A stretch of 64,000 nucleotides of DNA from Coenobita brevimanus (GCA_032717465.1 CM064664.1:3532969-3596968), one strand, 5' to 3'. Positions 32,195-44,139 are shown, counted from the first letter of the stretch. Notes: generated by a model from the letters alone, not told the origin. A program made the numbers and translations.

Positions 32195-33879
32195 ATGGAG
32201 CCTAGCCAAGCCCCTTGTGAATGTCCTCATTTACCCTAGCATTCATCTGAGACTGGGAGGCAGTCAAGTCAGGTAGGTATGGCTCTTGGGATGAGCGCAG
32301 ACGAGCCAGTGCCAGCATCATACGCCAAATATCTGGTGCTGAAAACTGCAATAGAAGGTTCAGTCCTACATACTGACATATTTGAGTTGCACCGTGCCAT
32401 AGAGTCAGCTTGTGGAAGGGAGCCCAAGATCTCATCCATGGGGGAGGGAAACATTTTAATTGAGGTGTCCCCCCAAAAGAGAGCTCCTATCTAGTGGCTT
32501 TGACCTCTGTTTCTGGCTCCAATGTTACCTGTGTTCCTCATGGAACTTTTAACTGATGTAAGGGAGTTGTTTTTTCTCCTTACATCCTCCGATACTCAGA
32601 GGAGCAACTGTTGAAAGAGCTGCAGTCGTTTGGTGGGGTGAAGCGTGAGCTCCTTCAGAAAAAGATAGATGGCATTTTGACCCCGACTCCAACCTTGTTC
32701 TTGACTTCTGACAAGTTGACGTTACCTACATCTGTGAAACTGGCATGACTATTGCTCCTCTGAAGCCGTATGTGCCAACCCCAAAGCACTGCTTCCATTG
32801 CCAGGGGTATGGACATGTTAGCCGAGTTTGCCTCTGTGCACATAATGGCCTTCCCGGTGTCTGTATCTCTTGTGACGGATCAAGTCATACCAGTAACTAT
32901 CCAGGACCCTTCAAATGCTATCACTGTGGAGACCATGTTGTACCTTCAAAACACTGTCCTCAGTACTGCCTGGAAAAGATTTTGTCAGTTCGAACACTTG
33001 AGAACGTTTCATTTACCGAGGCTAGGAAGAGAGCCCAGACTCACCTTCTTCAATCACAGTGTTACTTATGCTGCTGTCCTTTCTGGAATGCCAGTCACTG
33101 CACCGCCCTATGTTTCAGGAATGGCCCCGATCCAATCCAGTGCCCACTTGATCACCTAATGCTTTGCAGGATGCTCTCCCCTGTGGTTCATACTATATGT
33201 GAAACTGAACCTCGCCTACCCCCTACTCCCAGTGTTTCCACCCCCACTTTGGTGGCTGATGGTTTGTGCACTTCTGTGGTGGTGGCGGATGTATGTGTTG
33301 ATGTGACTCATTCTCCCCCTTTGTGCAGTATGCCTGGGGCTCCATTTGGATCCAGCAAACGTCACCATTGGTTCTTCAGAGTCCTCTGAGCCTGAAGACT
33401 GGCCACCTAAGGTCTCTCTTGTCAAATATTGTGCTGACCTCTCTCCTGTTCCCTCTGCCTCAGAGGCTGAGGGGTCTAGCCAGGTGGAAGCTACACCTGA
33501 TGGTTTGGTTTCCGTTGTCGATCCTTGTGTCGACCTCTGTCCTGTTCCCTCTCCCCTGGAGGATGAGAAGTCTAGCCAGGTGGAAGCTGCAGCTGATGGT
33601 TTGCCTGTGATCAGGTCCCCACCTGGGGATGGTGTTAGAGAGACCGTTGGTGCTTCAGTTTTGAAACATACAATGTCATCGTCACAGGACTCTAATCCTC
33701 TGGACACTCCATCCACTTCTGGGGCTTCTGATCTTGGCACTAGCTGTCCTACATCAACCAGGGCGGCCTCCAAACCACTTTCCAAGCCATTTTCCAAGCC
33801 AAGTGTTATTCCACCTCAGAGAAACAGTGTTGTAAAACTTTCCTCTTCCTCGTCCTCAAGTTTGCCCATGGATGTTTGA
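32195..33879 (+). pseudogene. LINE B1 ORF1 (gag-like nucleic-acid binding protein), broken
   Basis: ORF1 of I/Jockey LINEs binds the element RNA. N-terminal part: SYAKYLVLKTAIEGSVLHTD and FELHRAIESACG. Middle: RYSEEQLLKELQSFGGVKRE and LTPTPTLFLTSDKLTLPTSV. Then zinc knuckles: CFHCQGYGHVSRVC (complete), CISCDGSSHTSNYP (last Cys replaced by Tyr) and CYHCGDHVVPSKHC. A Ser/Pro/acidic tail runs to 33879. Stops and frameshifts near 32237, 32495-32745 and 33160-33340 inactivate it. The overlap of its end with the endonuclease frame is typical of the class. Confidence 0.75.
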
Positions 33880-33989
33880 CATAGGGCGTAGAATTCTGGT
33901 GCTGGGCAGTCTCTTCCCAAGGGCCTTCCTAAGCATCAGTCCAAATCAGCTCGCTTGTCAGGAGGTGTACAGTCCCACATTTAATCTTC

Positions 33990-34690
33990 ATCATCCTTCC
34001 GCTATGGGTCCAATCATCCAGCGGAACTGTCAGGGTTTATGTGCTAGCTATGAGGAACTATATCATCTTGTTTCTAAGTTTACCCCTCTATGCATGCGCA
34101 TCCAGGACACAATGGTTAGTGATGCTGTTCCTTCTGGCCCTTCTGGCTACCATGACTTTTATTCCGATCCTGTGCCAGGCCAAGGTCGTCATGGAGGTGC
34201 TGCAATCTTCCTTCACCAGGGTACTCCATACAGTCACCTGGACATATCCACTCCCCTGAAGGCTGTTGCTGTCTGGATGTTTTTACATTGGCAGTATACA
34301 GTTTGCAGCCTTTTTCTTCGTCCTAGTGCTGCTGTTGAAAGGACGGATCTGGAGCGCCTTATTCGTGGCTTTCCCTCTCCCTCTCTGTTACTAGGAGATA
34401 TGAATGGTCACCATCCACTATGAGGTAACAGTGAAGCCAACCCTTGAGGTGTTATGCTGGCCTCTTTATTGGAAGATGAGGAGTTCAGCATTTTACACTC
34501 CCATAAGATGTCTTATTTCCACAGCCAGACTGGAACTTTTGCTGCAATTGATTTGTCCTTATGTTCAGCTGATGCTGTTTTAGATTTTACCTGGGATATG
34601 TTGCCAGACCTGTATGGCAGCGACCATTTTCCATTACTCTTAACGGCTAGTGTGGGTGGACCTCAGCCTCGTCTTGCTCGCTAGCTTCTG
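33990..34690 (+). pseudogene. LINE B1 endonuclease, broken
   Basis: Reads MGPIIQRNCQGLCASYEELY, RHGGAAIFLHQG, then SPSLLLGDMNGHHPL followed by TGA in place of the Trp codon usual in GDMNGHHPLWG, and AAIDLSLCSADAV and LYGSDHFPLLL. The GDMN and SDH catalytic motifs are intact. The TGA at about 34421-34423 and further stops break the protein. It follows ORF1 and precedes the RT. Confidence 0.75.
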
Positions 34691-34693
34691 GAT

Positions 34694-35567
34694 ATGGCTG
34701 ACTGGCCACTTTTCAGGGAATTAAGTTCCATTGTCCTTTCTGTCAGTGAGTTTAGCTGTCTCACTGAGGTGGTGTCTGATTTCACTACCGTGCTGCACTC
34801 CGCAACCCTATTATCTATTCCAAGAACCAGGGGTCAGTTTCCTAAACGTCCATGTGCTTGGTGGAACTTTGTATGCAGTTCCGCAGTGAGAGCCAAATGA
34901 GTTACTTTCTCTTGACTTCATCGTCAGTTTGGGGATCCTCAGTAATTGATGGCACATCGGTGGGCAAGAGCTAATATAAGGGGGGTTTTAAAGGACGCCA
35001 GGCATTTATCCAGGAAGAATTATGTTTCCTCCATTTCTTTGAGGACTTCCCTCACTCAAATGTGGAACACTGTAAGGATAATTTCAGGAAAATTTACTAT
35101 TCCATCCCCTCCTGTTTTACCTGGAGCATGCAGAACTGTGGCCGATCCTTTCACTGTTGCAGAGTTGGTTGTTGATTATTTTGCCAGCGTGTCACAGAAG
35201 GATGCAAATTCGCCTTCAGCATGCCAGCATCGACGCCTACAGTCTCATGGTCTCAGTTTTGCCTCTTCTGGGGGAGAACCTTATAATGTTCTCTTTTCTA
35301 TTTCAGAACTCCAGGCAGCTCTGTTGCAGTGCCATGATTCCTCTCCTCGTTGTCATGATATTCCTTATGCCTTTTTATGTCACCTGTTTGATGAGTCCCT
35401 TTCGTTTTAGCTTTCATTATATAATAAGATCTGGTGTTCTGGTGAGCTTCTGACTTGTTAGGGTGTTGCTGTAGTCATCCCCATCCCCAAACCAGGTAAG
35501 GACCACCTACAGGCGATGAATTACCGGCTTATTTCTCTGACTTCTTGCATATGTAAACGTTTGGAAA
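34694..35567 (+). pseudogene. LINE B1 RT N-terminal part, broken
   Basis: Linker and RT fingers: KRPCAWWNFVCSSAVRAK, RANIRGVLKDARHLSRKNYV, LTQMWNTVRIISGKF, then SISELQAALLQCHDSSPRCH and VVIPIPKPGKDHLQAMNYRL ending LTSCICKRLENL. It stops at TTTGGAAAA where D2 is inserted. Stops at 34900, 35410 and 35450 break the frame. Confidence 0.75.
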
Positions 35568-37080
35568 ATCTATCTCTATCTATATACCTAGGCTGCTTCC
35601 CCCAAGGAAAGGGAGGTAGCCGAGACAGGACGACACACTCTCCATTTACTCTCCATTCAAACACATTCATTCACATCTTAGCCCCAAAGGGGAGAACGGA
35701 CAGATCCTCACCGCACCACACCGCACAAGGGTCAACTGCGCAATGAAATCAGTGACATCCGCAGCAGGGCCAGACAGCAGAACTGGTTTACCCCTGCCAC
35801 ATCATAACAGACCCATCCCCTTACCCACACCTGACCTGACTAGCTGATCAGACCAAATGCGGGAGAATATCCCCTCAGGGCTGCGTCATCACTTATTTAT
35901 TCACAATTTCTCTCCATTTCTGTCAAGCACAGCCACTCTTCCTTGCTCAACAGACATCCCTCTCGCATCCAGCACTCTCTTCACACTGTCCATCCATGCT
36001 ATTCGTGGTCTTCCTCTCAGCCTTACACCTCTCACATCAGATCTAGTTATCTTTTTCACCAATCGCTCATTATCCATTGTCTCCATATGCCCAAACCATC
36101 GCAACACCCTCTGCTCAACTCTACCAGCCATCTCCCGAACAACTCCAATTCTCCTTCGCACTTCATCATTTCGCACCCGATCCATACGCGTCACTCCACA
36201 CATACTTCTCAGACACCTCATCTCCATTACATTCAAACTTTTCCTCTCTGCTACATCCATATTCCATGTTTCAGCCCCATATAATGCAGTCGGTACCACA
36301 ACACCCTCATACAGCCTTCTCTTTACATCCATTCTAAGCGAACGACATTTAAACACTTTTTTCATTCCTCCCAGCACCTTTCCTACTTCATTTATTCTAA
36401 ACTTCACTTCTGCATCTATTCTTCCATCCACAGCAACATGTGACCCTAGATATTTAAAACAATCTACCTCCTCAAGCAACTCGCCATTCAAAACTATATT
36501 CATCCCCCTACCATCTATCAACCTCGTACACTTCATCACTTTACTCTTATTCTCATTTACTTTCAAATTCCTCCTTTCACACCCCCTTCCAAACTCCTCT
36601 ACCAACTGTCTCAATCTCTCCTCTGAATCAGTCACCAGTGCAGTATCATCTGCAAACAGCAGCTGCTTCAGATTCCAATCTCCACCATCAACATTTACTC
36701 GTACCAGACTCAGACCACCTAAAACTCTTGAATTCACCTCCCTTACAACACCATCCATGTAAATATTAAACAACCAAGGCGACATCACACATCCTTGTTG
36801 CAGCCCCACTCTCACGGGAAACCAATCACTCACAGCATTTCCCACTCTTACACATGCTCTACTATTTACATAAAAACTTTTCACCCCTTTTAGTAACCTA
36901 CCATCAAGTCCATACAATCTTAAAACAGTCCACAAAGCCTCCCTATCAATTCTATCATACGCTTTCTCTAAATCCATAAATGCCCAAAACACATCCTTGC
37001 CTTTCGCTAAATACTTTTCACACACTTGTCTCACAGCAAACACCTGATCAACGCATCCCCTTCCTCTCCTAAAGCCACAC
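35568..37080 (-). mobile_element. RTE-like LINE family D, copy D2, 5'-truncated, inside B1
   Basis: Minus-strand copy of D1 family: 3' tail CTATCT-type repeats at 35568-35590, the ~310-bp 3' UTR, then the RT up to the phrase encoding QCGFRRGRG, where it is truncated at 37080. B1 stops at 35567 and resumes at 37081 with INNRLVWFLE-type text. 5' truncation is the usual outcome of LINE insertion. Confidence 0.85.
35901..37080 (-). pseudogene. LINE D2 reverse transcriptase, long open fragment
   Basis: From 37080 the frame runs to 35901, about 390 codons with no internal stop. Motifs: CVDQ-adjacent MFAVRQVCEKYLA-like start, FMDLEKAYDRID, VGLQQGCVMSPWLFN, LLFADDTALVT (FADD intact), MKCTRLIDGRGMNIVLNG, GAETWN, WFGHMETM and RGRPRIAWMD. 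It ends early relative to D1: the last ~8 codons are shifted (RNGEKL). It is 5'-truncated, with no endonuclease, so it cannot mobilise itself, but the RT core is undamaged and serves as reference for D1 lesions. Confidence 0.8.
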
Positions 37081-37782
37081 GGTCAATAATAGGCTTGTGT
37101 GGTTTTTGGAAAGAGGTCACTTCTTATCCCCTTGCCAGTATGGTTTTTAAATAAAACGATCTACCTCTGATGCACTACTGTCCTTGGAATCTTCTGTCTG
37201 TGTGGCTTTCTTCACTAACCAACACCAGGTCACAGTTTTCTTCGATCTGGAGAAGGCATATGACCGCCTGGGGTCTTGGCATTTTACTTTCTCTTCATGA
37301 ATTTGGTCTTTGTTGGCACTTGCCTATTTTTATTCATCAGTTTTTGTCTAACCGTTTTTTAAGGGTCCGAGTTGGAGGAGTGCGTTCTAATGCCCTTGCA
37401 CTGGGCGACAGAGTATCACAGAGGAGTATTCTTAGTGTTACTCTCTTTGCTGTGGCCACCAGCAACGTAATCAGTGTACTTCCTGATGGTGTACGAGGCT
37501 CGCTATATGTCGATGACCTCTCAATTTCCTTCACTGCATCTAGAATGTCTCTGATATAGAGGAAGCTGCAGCTGGCTCTTAATAGAATTTCTGACTGAGC
37601 AGAATCTCACGGCTTTCTTTTTTCTTTAACAAAGACAGTGCCAATGCATTTTTGTCATTTTCAGGGGGTTTACCCAGACCCTGACTCGTATCTCTATGGT
37701 CAGAAAATATCCTGTGTGGAAGAGACGAGGACTGTGGGACTGCTTGATGGACGACTAATCTGGGTTCCTCATATACATTCTG
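37081..37782 (+). pseudogene. LINE B1 RT palm, broken
   Basis: Continues the RT after D2: INNRLVWFLERGHFLSPCQY, KRSTSDALLSLESSVCVAFF, VTVFFDLEKAYDR (palm, catalytic Asp kept), ALGDRVSQRSILSVTLFAVA (normally GVPQGSVLSVTLF) and LYVDDLSISF (YVDD intact). After more frame breaks it reads GLLDGRLIWVPHIHSV and stops at the TTAA of P4. Confidence 0.7.
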
Positions 37783-38559
37783 TTAACCCGTCAGGTCCCG
37801 ACCACTTTCGCACCTATGACACCCCCCAGTCCCGACCACTTTTGGGAAAAAATTTTTTTGGCTAAAACTTCCGCTTATGTTGAGGAACAAAGGAAACTCA
37901 CAAAGAAAGTGCTTACCATGATCCGCAACCGGTCAGAACAGGTGAGGTCCCCCGCGCCAGGTATTGTATTCTATCATAGAGGTGTGAGGTGCTCACGTTT
38001 TCTATGGTAGGTAATTTTGGGAGAAACAACAAACAACACCTCTACATCTATTGAATTTGAACTAATAAACAATAAGAATAACAATATAATGAATTTCAAT
38101 TACATATATATGAAATACAAACATTGTACCTTCGGGCGAGCATAGCGAGTTTGGTACGATTGGTAAAACACTATGTGCTAAGTTTCTTGTTTCAGTCAAC
38201 ATATCATTTTTTCTACTTGTATACTACTGTTTCAATGCCATTTTACCATTTTGTACTGTATGTAAATGTTTTCAGCTGTTTTCATTCATTATGATGACAT
38301 GTAGCATAAGTATAGCGCACATATGCATAATCAGCGCACTCACTACGACTCGTATTTCAACATACAACATTGTTTTATCACTTTCATAATATTTTCTTCT
38401 TTACATTGAACCTTTCCTCCACCACTATAAATGTCTTCAATTATTTATATTCATAACGAGGGCATTTAGCAAAATGCTAGCGCATAATCTTGTAGCAACC
38501 ACACTCTCTAACACTCGTGTTTCCGCTTTTACTTTATTTCTTCAATCACAATATACTTT

Positions 38560-38935
38560 ACCACCTACATTACACCCATTTACATCCTATTCTGCACTAT
38601 ACATTTTTGCTGACATTATTTATTCTAGTGAGCGTCAGAATATCGCATGAAAATACCCTCACGATGAATGTTTCGACCAACATAATACTCATACACTTAC
38701 ATACTAATATTCCACTTATATTACACCCGTGTTCACTTGTAGACTCCTATTTACATATTTATGGGCCTTATTTATTCCACTGAGCGTCTGAATATCGCTT
38801 CAAAATACCCTCGCAAGGTATGTTTCCACTTACATAATAATTTTCCACTTATATTACACCCGTTTTCACTTCCATACTACTATTTACAGATCTACAGGCC
38901 TTATAATTACGCTGAGCGTCTGTTTGTCGCATTTG
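38560..38935. repeat. Tandem repeats in P4 3' non-coding region
   Basis: The phrase TGAGCGTCTGAATATCGC with AAAATACCCTC occurs near 38629 and 38779, and a shortened third copy (GCTGAGCGTCTG) lies near 38911. Between them CCACTTATATTACACCCG repeats. Period is about 130-150 bp. Repeats in this position resemble the subterminal repeats of P3 in location but not in sequence. Confidence 0.65.
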
Positions 38936-38972
38936 TTTCAGAGTATCAGCGTCCTATCGCATTCACACCTTA

Positions 38973-41357
38973 TCAGAAGTGCAGGAGCGTGTGAAACACA
39001 CTGAAACATGGGTGAATACACAGACCCACGTCACACTGAACGCACTCATAGCGAGTGTCCTTTCCCTGAGTGGTGGGTCTCACGCGGGAATTGCTACACA
39101 CGTGACACCTGCGTTGGGGCCTAGGTATATTTGCTTGGGGAGGTATGGGAGTGGGGAAATGGCGGACGGATAATCTCAGGGGAGGGTAGGCACCTGGGGC
39201 CGTGTGGGTGCGGTGTTGGGGCCTTTCAACCGCATATCTTGCAACAATCTCTCGTGTCAGCTCCCTCACAAACTCTTCAAAGGTTTCCTGAACTCCTGTT
39301 GTCATGGCGTGAAGGTGGTGGCAATTCAGGGCAGTAATGTCGAGCAGGTGAAAGAATAGTTTTTTGTACCACTTCATCGTGGTCCTGGCACACTCGACAG
39401 TGGATATCATGGAGTCTGACTGGTCCATCAGGCACAAGTTGATATTATAAGCAAGCACACACTCAGGTTTCCATACATGGCGCCTGTTCTCGCCCCGATA
39501 ATCTACTGACTTTGTACGGTGCATCAAGGGGCAGTGAACCGTGGACAAGATGCGGACTTCTCTATTGTGGTTCCACACAGTTGCAAGGATATTGTTTGCC
39601 TAGAAGAAGACAACCTCATTCATGTCAAGTTTCCGCCCCACCTTGACCATGTGACGCCTGTTCACCTTGACGGTCCCACATATCCCCGTGTCATGCCTGT
39701 GTAGATAACGAGCGACAAGAGGGCTAGTGTACCAATTGTCAAGGTAAAGGATATGACCACGATGAAGATAGTCTTCTATCATTGTCTTTACCACTGCTCC
39801 TGACAGACCAATACTCCGATCTTCTATTATGTTTGTCTGTGCACTGGTGTATAAGACTATGTCTTGCACATACCCAGTCCTGCAGTCACACATAACAAAG
39901 ATCTTGAACCCAAAACGGTGCCTTTTGCTGGGTATGTACTGCCGAAATGAAATATTGCCTCTGCACAACACGAGACTCTCGTCTAGGACGAGGTCTCTAT
40001 AAGGATAAAACGAGGAACGGAATGTCTGCCTTAGGTGATCAAAAACCAATCTAATTCGCCTCATCTTACCTGTGTCATTAGCATTTACAGGATCATCTGC
40101 ATCATAGAAATGGAGGCGGCTTAGAATTTGCTGAAACCGATTACGGCTCATTACTTGGCCAAATATTGGTGTAAGCATAATAGGGTCCCTTGTCCAGTAT
40201 GCAGGAATTCGGTTCTTTCGTACAATACCCATCAAAAGTATCAAGGCCAAAAACAAAAACATTTCTGCAAGGTAGACTGGGTAATCATAGAGGATAGAAT
40301 GCCTGCTCCCTTTGCCCTGTCTTTCACTCTCACGCCGCTGGCTGTTAGCGAACCGGTTTGTTTGATCCACTATTCCTCCATAAAAGCCTCACTGAAGAAA
40401 AGGTGGAAAAAATCCAGCCTGGTTGAATTTGGGTGAATATCGGGAGCAATGCAGCCAGCATGCCCCTGCTCAGTGAATGGGTGAATGAGGGGAGTAAAAT
40501 CACTCCCATCCTCCCAATTGCAAGACACAATCCTCGTCCCGATCGTGCCCATCCTCGCCTTCATCAGGGTGGGGAGAAGATGATGGTGGGGGAGGTTGGG
40601 GAGGAGGAGTGCATAGGGCTTCCCAACTCGCACTCCTCTTCCCTCTGCCTTTACCCTTCCCCTTTCCCTTACCCTTACGGCCTTGGGGAACATCAGTTGG
40701 CTGCGGGGAGGAAGCCCGGGAATATTGGGGAGCATAAGACGTGCTGGGGAGTGGCTCCTCCTCACCTCCCTGCTCCATCACCACACCACGTGACTTACCA
40801 CCCACCCTCACTGCCCCAAGTGATAAGCCCCGCCGCCTCACACCACCACGTGACTCACTCCCGCCAGTCTCACTTTCCACACTCCTCCCATCATTTTCCC
40901 TTTCACTCCCCACTCCCTGAACGCCACTTCCGCCATCCCCAAACAAACCACTAGGCCCATACCTGTTAGAACGATGTGGTGTGCGCTCTGGGCCGCGATG
41001 AGTAATAACCTCATGGCAGTACCACGTGGCAGCACGTCCCATGGCTATGTCCTCGTCCTCGCCGTCGTCCTCGTCGTCGTCCTCGTCCTCGAAATCGGGC
41101 TCCACGTCACGTAGGGGCTGGCTAGAGAATCTTGCATGTTGTTTTTGTGCAGCTTGACCCTCTACTGCTGCACGATAAGACACGTAACGCTGCTTCCTGA
41201 AGGACAGAACTTCCTCATCATTGCTGCTGCTTTCCACATCCTCTGGTTGGACATAATCTTTGTCCATCTCCTCGTCATCGAGTGGTGAATCACTATCGCC
41301 AGTAAAGGCATCCAGGGCGGCTTGAATTTCCTCCTCCGAGAGACCTCTATGCGCCAT
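38973..41357 (-). pseudogene. P4 piggyBac transposase, two frameshifts and one TAG
   Basis: N-terminus from 41357 (MAHRGLSEEEIQAALDAF) is acidic, then has a Lys/Gly-rich stretch. Frame shifts near 40520 and back near 40372; between them an alternative frame reads DFTPLIHPFTEQGHAGCIAP and RLDFFHLFFSEAFMEE, the typical start of the piggyBac core. Core: catalytic Asp codons at 39983 (LVLDESLVLC), 39740 (ILYLDNWYTSP) and 39425 (CLMDQSDSMI). A TAG at 39600-39602 sits between NEVVFF and ANNILATVWN, where CAG is the likely original codon. C-terminal zinc domain: CHVC, CVQC and CIHPCFSVFH, ending LLHF at 38973. All three catalytic Asp codons survive. Confidence 0.85.
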
Positions 41358-41610
41358 GTCTGAGCGGGACCATTGCTAACAGGTGAGTGACCGAGCCGCA
41401 GGTGAGCACGAGTTGTGTGGAGTCGCCGAGTGTCCCCACCTGGTGGCAGGTAGGGGAACGTTGTGCGATGCTACGTACCAAAAATCTCGCATGAATTTTG
41501 AAAATTGTGGAAATTTTGCAACTTGCAATTGCAAAACGTACCAGTACATCGACGGGACTGGCAAATGCAAAATGTTGCAACGTATCCATACGTTGACGGG
41601 ACGTCTTGGG

Positions 41611-42000
41611 TTAAGGCAGCTTGTCTAAAAGCTTTGAGTCTTTTCAGAGTTCTTGCTCATTCCTCTTGGGGTGCTGACCGTCAGACCCTGCTGCTCTTGC
41701 ACTGGTCTCATATTCTTCCTAAACTTCAATATGAGTGTGAGGTATACTCTGCAACAGATGCCCATCTCCAGTTGTTAAAATATGTGCATCATGCTGGTGT
41801 ATTTCTGGCAACAGGGGCATTCATGTCATCCCTAATTTTAAGTTTATTGGTGGATGCCCTTGTACTCCCCTTGGATTTGCGACACCAGTCATTCATGATG
41901 AGGCGTTGGTATCATCTTCACCGGATTCTGGACTCAATTTCTTGTGCCATATTCTCCCAGGATTCATGATCTTCTATTTATGACACCGGTCCTAGTTTCT
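41611..42000 (+). pseudogene. LINE B1 RT C-terminal part, broken
   Basis: Right of P4 the frame reads KAACLKALSLFRVLAHSSWG, ADRQTLLLLHWSHILPKLQY, DAHLQLLKYVHHAGVFLATG and AFMSS. This is the thumb/connection region of Jockey/I-type RTs. It continues through broken frames to the RNase H domain. Confidence 0.75.
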
Positions 42001-42149
42001 CGAAGCCCTTTGGTTACAGGGTCCCGTCTGTTATGTTAGCCCTTTCTGTTCCGAGACTGGCAAATTGTCCACATTGGATCCTAAGGGTGGGTTCTTGGTT
42101 ACTCCCTCACGTGACATTTTGTAGGTCTGTTCTTTCATAAGGCATTTCC

Positions 42150-42660
42150 TTCTCAGGTGTCTCTCTCTCTGTCTTTTTAGAACATGCCTTCACTCATGAG
42201 GGTTCTGTCCCCATCTATACTGACAGGTCTAAGACTGATACTGGAGTCGGCTTGGTGTTTTCTTCCCTTCCTTTAGTAGATATTACCTCAGTGTAGCCTA
42301 TATGATGGAACCGACTGCAATTTTTTATATGCTCTTAAAATCATTTTTACTCTCCCCCAATATGTTTTTGTGATTTTTTGTGACTTTCATGGTGTTTTCT
42401 CTGCACTGGAGTCTTTTAATGCATCCCATCCATTGGTTTTATCAATTTTAGAGTGGGTTTTTCTTCTTGGCCATTGTGGCCATCATGTGCACTTCTGCTG
42501 GGTTCCCACACATGTTGGTGTGGTGGGCAGTGAGAGGGCAGATACATTACTTAAAGCTGCGTCTTCTCAGCAGACCCCAACTGACCACCTGCTTGCTTCA
42601 TCTGATGTTAGACCTTACTTGCAGTACACGATTCGTACGTGTTGGTAGAGACACTGGGAT
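42150..42660 (+). pseudogene. LINE B1 RNase H domain, broken
   Basis: RNase H removes RNA from the cDNA hybrid. Readable parts: SVPIYTDRSKTDTGVGLVFS (first catalytic Asp in YTD), a damaged middle, then HPLVLSILEWVFLLGHCGHH and FCWVPTHVGVVGSERADTL (C-terminal signature with Asp). Stops near 42295 and 42645 break it. Presence of this domain separates family B from LINEs A, C, D, E and H of this window. Confidence 0.75.
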
Positions 42661-42689
42661 GATGTTGCTCATAATAAGCTAAGAGGAAT

Positions 42690-43193
42690 CTTTCAGAGTG
42701 GTTGTACCAAGGTTTCTCCCATCCATCCCTCGGCGATTGGCGGTAGCTCTCACCAGGCTTAGCATTGGGCACTCTCGGCTTACACGTGGGTTCCTCATGA
42801 GTTGTGGGACCCAACTGCACTGTGATGATTGCCTTGTTCGACTTACTGTCCGTCGAGTGTCCAAGTCTGGGGTACCTACGTCAGAGATTCCTCCATAGGC
42901 ATAAAGGGGCAGATGGTGCCTACTGTCTGTCTTTGGTTCTTGGGGGAGCCACGACCGATTTTATTGATATTATTATTTTTTTTTTTTCAGGGGGCAGGTC
43001 GCCTTCCACTTTTATAAGTAACTGACGTTGTATACTTTTGTTATATTCAGTGTTTTGTTCCTAGTAACGGGTATTAACTTTATTTTGTATATGCACTTTT
43101 TATTTGTGGCGTGTTTTGCATTGTTGTACGGCGGCATATGACCCTGGCAGTTGCGCTGCCAGATTTTAATTATATTTAATCAATCAATCAATC
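42690..43193 (+). pseudogene. LINE B1 C-terminal zinc tail and 3' end
   Basis: Reads LPSIPRRLAVALTRLSIGHS, RLTRGFLMSCGTQLHCDDCL and RLTVRR, then frame-shifted SLGYLRQRFLHRHKGADGAY. CDDC is the first half of the Cys/His tail. The 3' UTR ends with the AATC tail at 43177-43193. Confidence 0.7.
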
Positions 43194-44139
43194 TCTGACT
43201 TTGGGAATAAAATTCCCTGCCGCTTCCAGCAGAAGTGAAGGGAGCTAGCCTTACAATTAACTAAATGTGAACACCCTCCCTGGCGTAGACAGGCTTTTCG
43301 TCTTCGACTTCAAAGCCAGTATTTGCATCAGTGACAGCAATTAGAAGAAAAGGCATTTGTTAACTTAATATAGAAATGCAGTACATGGACCTTTAAGTAA
43401 GATTCAGTAGCAGTACCCTCACATACATTCGGATGCCCTTTGAAGTGTTTCTATTACATTTCTAATGAGATTTATTTTTTTGATGAAATATATGGTAGGA
43501 GGCCGTACCCACCATCCATTTGCTTCATGTAGTGCATTCGTCTGGCGACTCTACCCTGAGTGACAAGCCAGACAGTTTCTTCTAATCTAGGGAAACATAT
43601 ACCATGAGGGGCGGCAACCATTTAACCAGAGACTCTTTGTGGTCTGTTGGGTTCAGGTGCTTTAACTGGGCGGGAACCATAGGGTTCCAGTCTGAGGATT
43701 GTTTCGATATCATTGCAAAAACGATGCCACTTGGGACTGTCAGGGCTTGTCATCCTTGCCTTAAATGTCGGTACACAGTATCCTGGCTTCGGACCCCTTC
43801 CTACTGATGAGAAAAGGAGAACTGCATGATAGATACCAGAAATTTTTACATTGCTAAACGGCTGATTGCTCACACAGATATTGGCCCAAAGGATGATGAA
43901 GCATGGTCTGCTGATGATCATCTTCTTTGACGCTGCATGCGATGCAAGGAGCTCTCTGCTTACACCTTTTGCAGGTACAGTTGCTTAAAATACGCACACA
44001 CATTCAGTGCACACGTATACCTATATGCATATATGGTAGTTCTTCCATGATTATCAAGTAATTTTCACTCAAACATAAGTCAGTCTCACACTGTACCTTC
44101 TTGGGCTCAACCAGCACGTACTTAATTTCCCATGTAAAC
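43194..44139. other. Non-coding, nothing recognised
   Basis: No supported gene, no homology to the window's repeat families. Short open frames near 43604-43921 lack motifs. Confidence 0.4.

Larger units (their letters stand above)
37787..41610 (-). mobile_element. P4, autonomous-type piggyBac element in LINE B1, 3.82 kb
   Basis: TTAA duplication at 37783-37786 and 41611-41614. Ends: CCCGTCAGGTCCCGACC on the left, and on the right GACGGGACGTCTTGGG (reverse complement CCCAAGACGTCCCGTC). B1 coding text reads across after excision (WVPHIHSV then KAACLKALSLFRVLAHSSWG), so the target lies inside the LINE RT. A transposase lies on the minus strand with ~1.2 kb of 3' non-coding DNA containing tandem repeats. 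Both ends are shared with P1, and the left end (minus-strand sense) with P2. Confidence 0.92.
31740..43193 (+). mobile_element. LINE B1, I-like LINE with gag, EN, RT, RNase H, cut by D2 and P4
   Basis: Plus-strand element in four pieces: 31740-35567 (5' UTR, ORF1, endonuclease, RT N-terminus), 37081-37782 (RT palm), 41615-43193 (RT C-terminus, RNase H, zinc tail, 3' end). It is interrupted by D2 (35568-37080) and P4 (37787-41610). The RNase H domain and the triple zinc-knuckle ORF1 place it with I/Jockey-type LINEs. The 3' terminus is an AATC repeat tail (43177-43193). The 5' border is uncertain; B2 ends just upstream. Without the inserts the element is about 6 kb. Confidence 0.8.

Noticed and set aside
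32745..33389. Host zinc-knuckle (CCHC) protein gene
   Set aside because: The knuckles sit in a LINE ORF1 directly upstream of endonuclease, RT and RNase H text in the same orientation.
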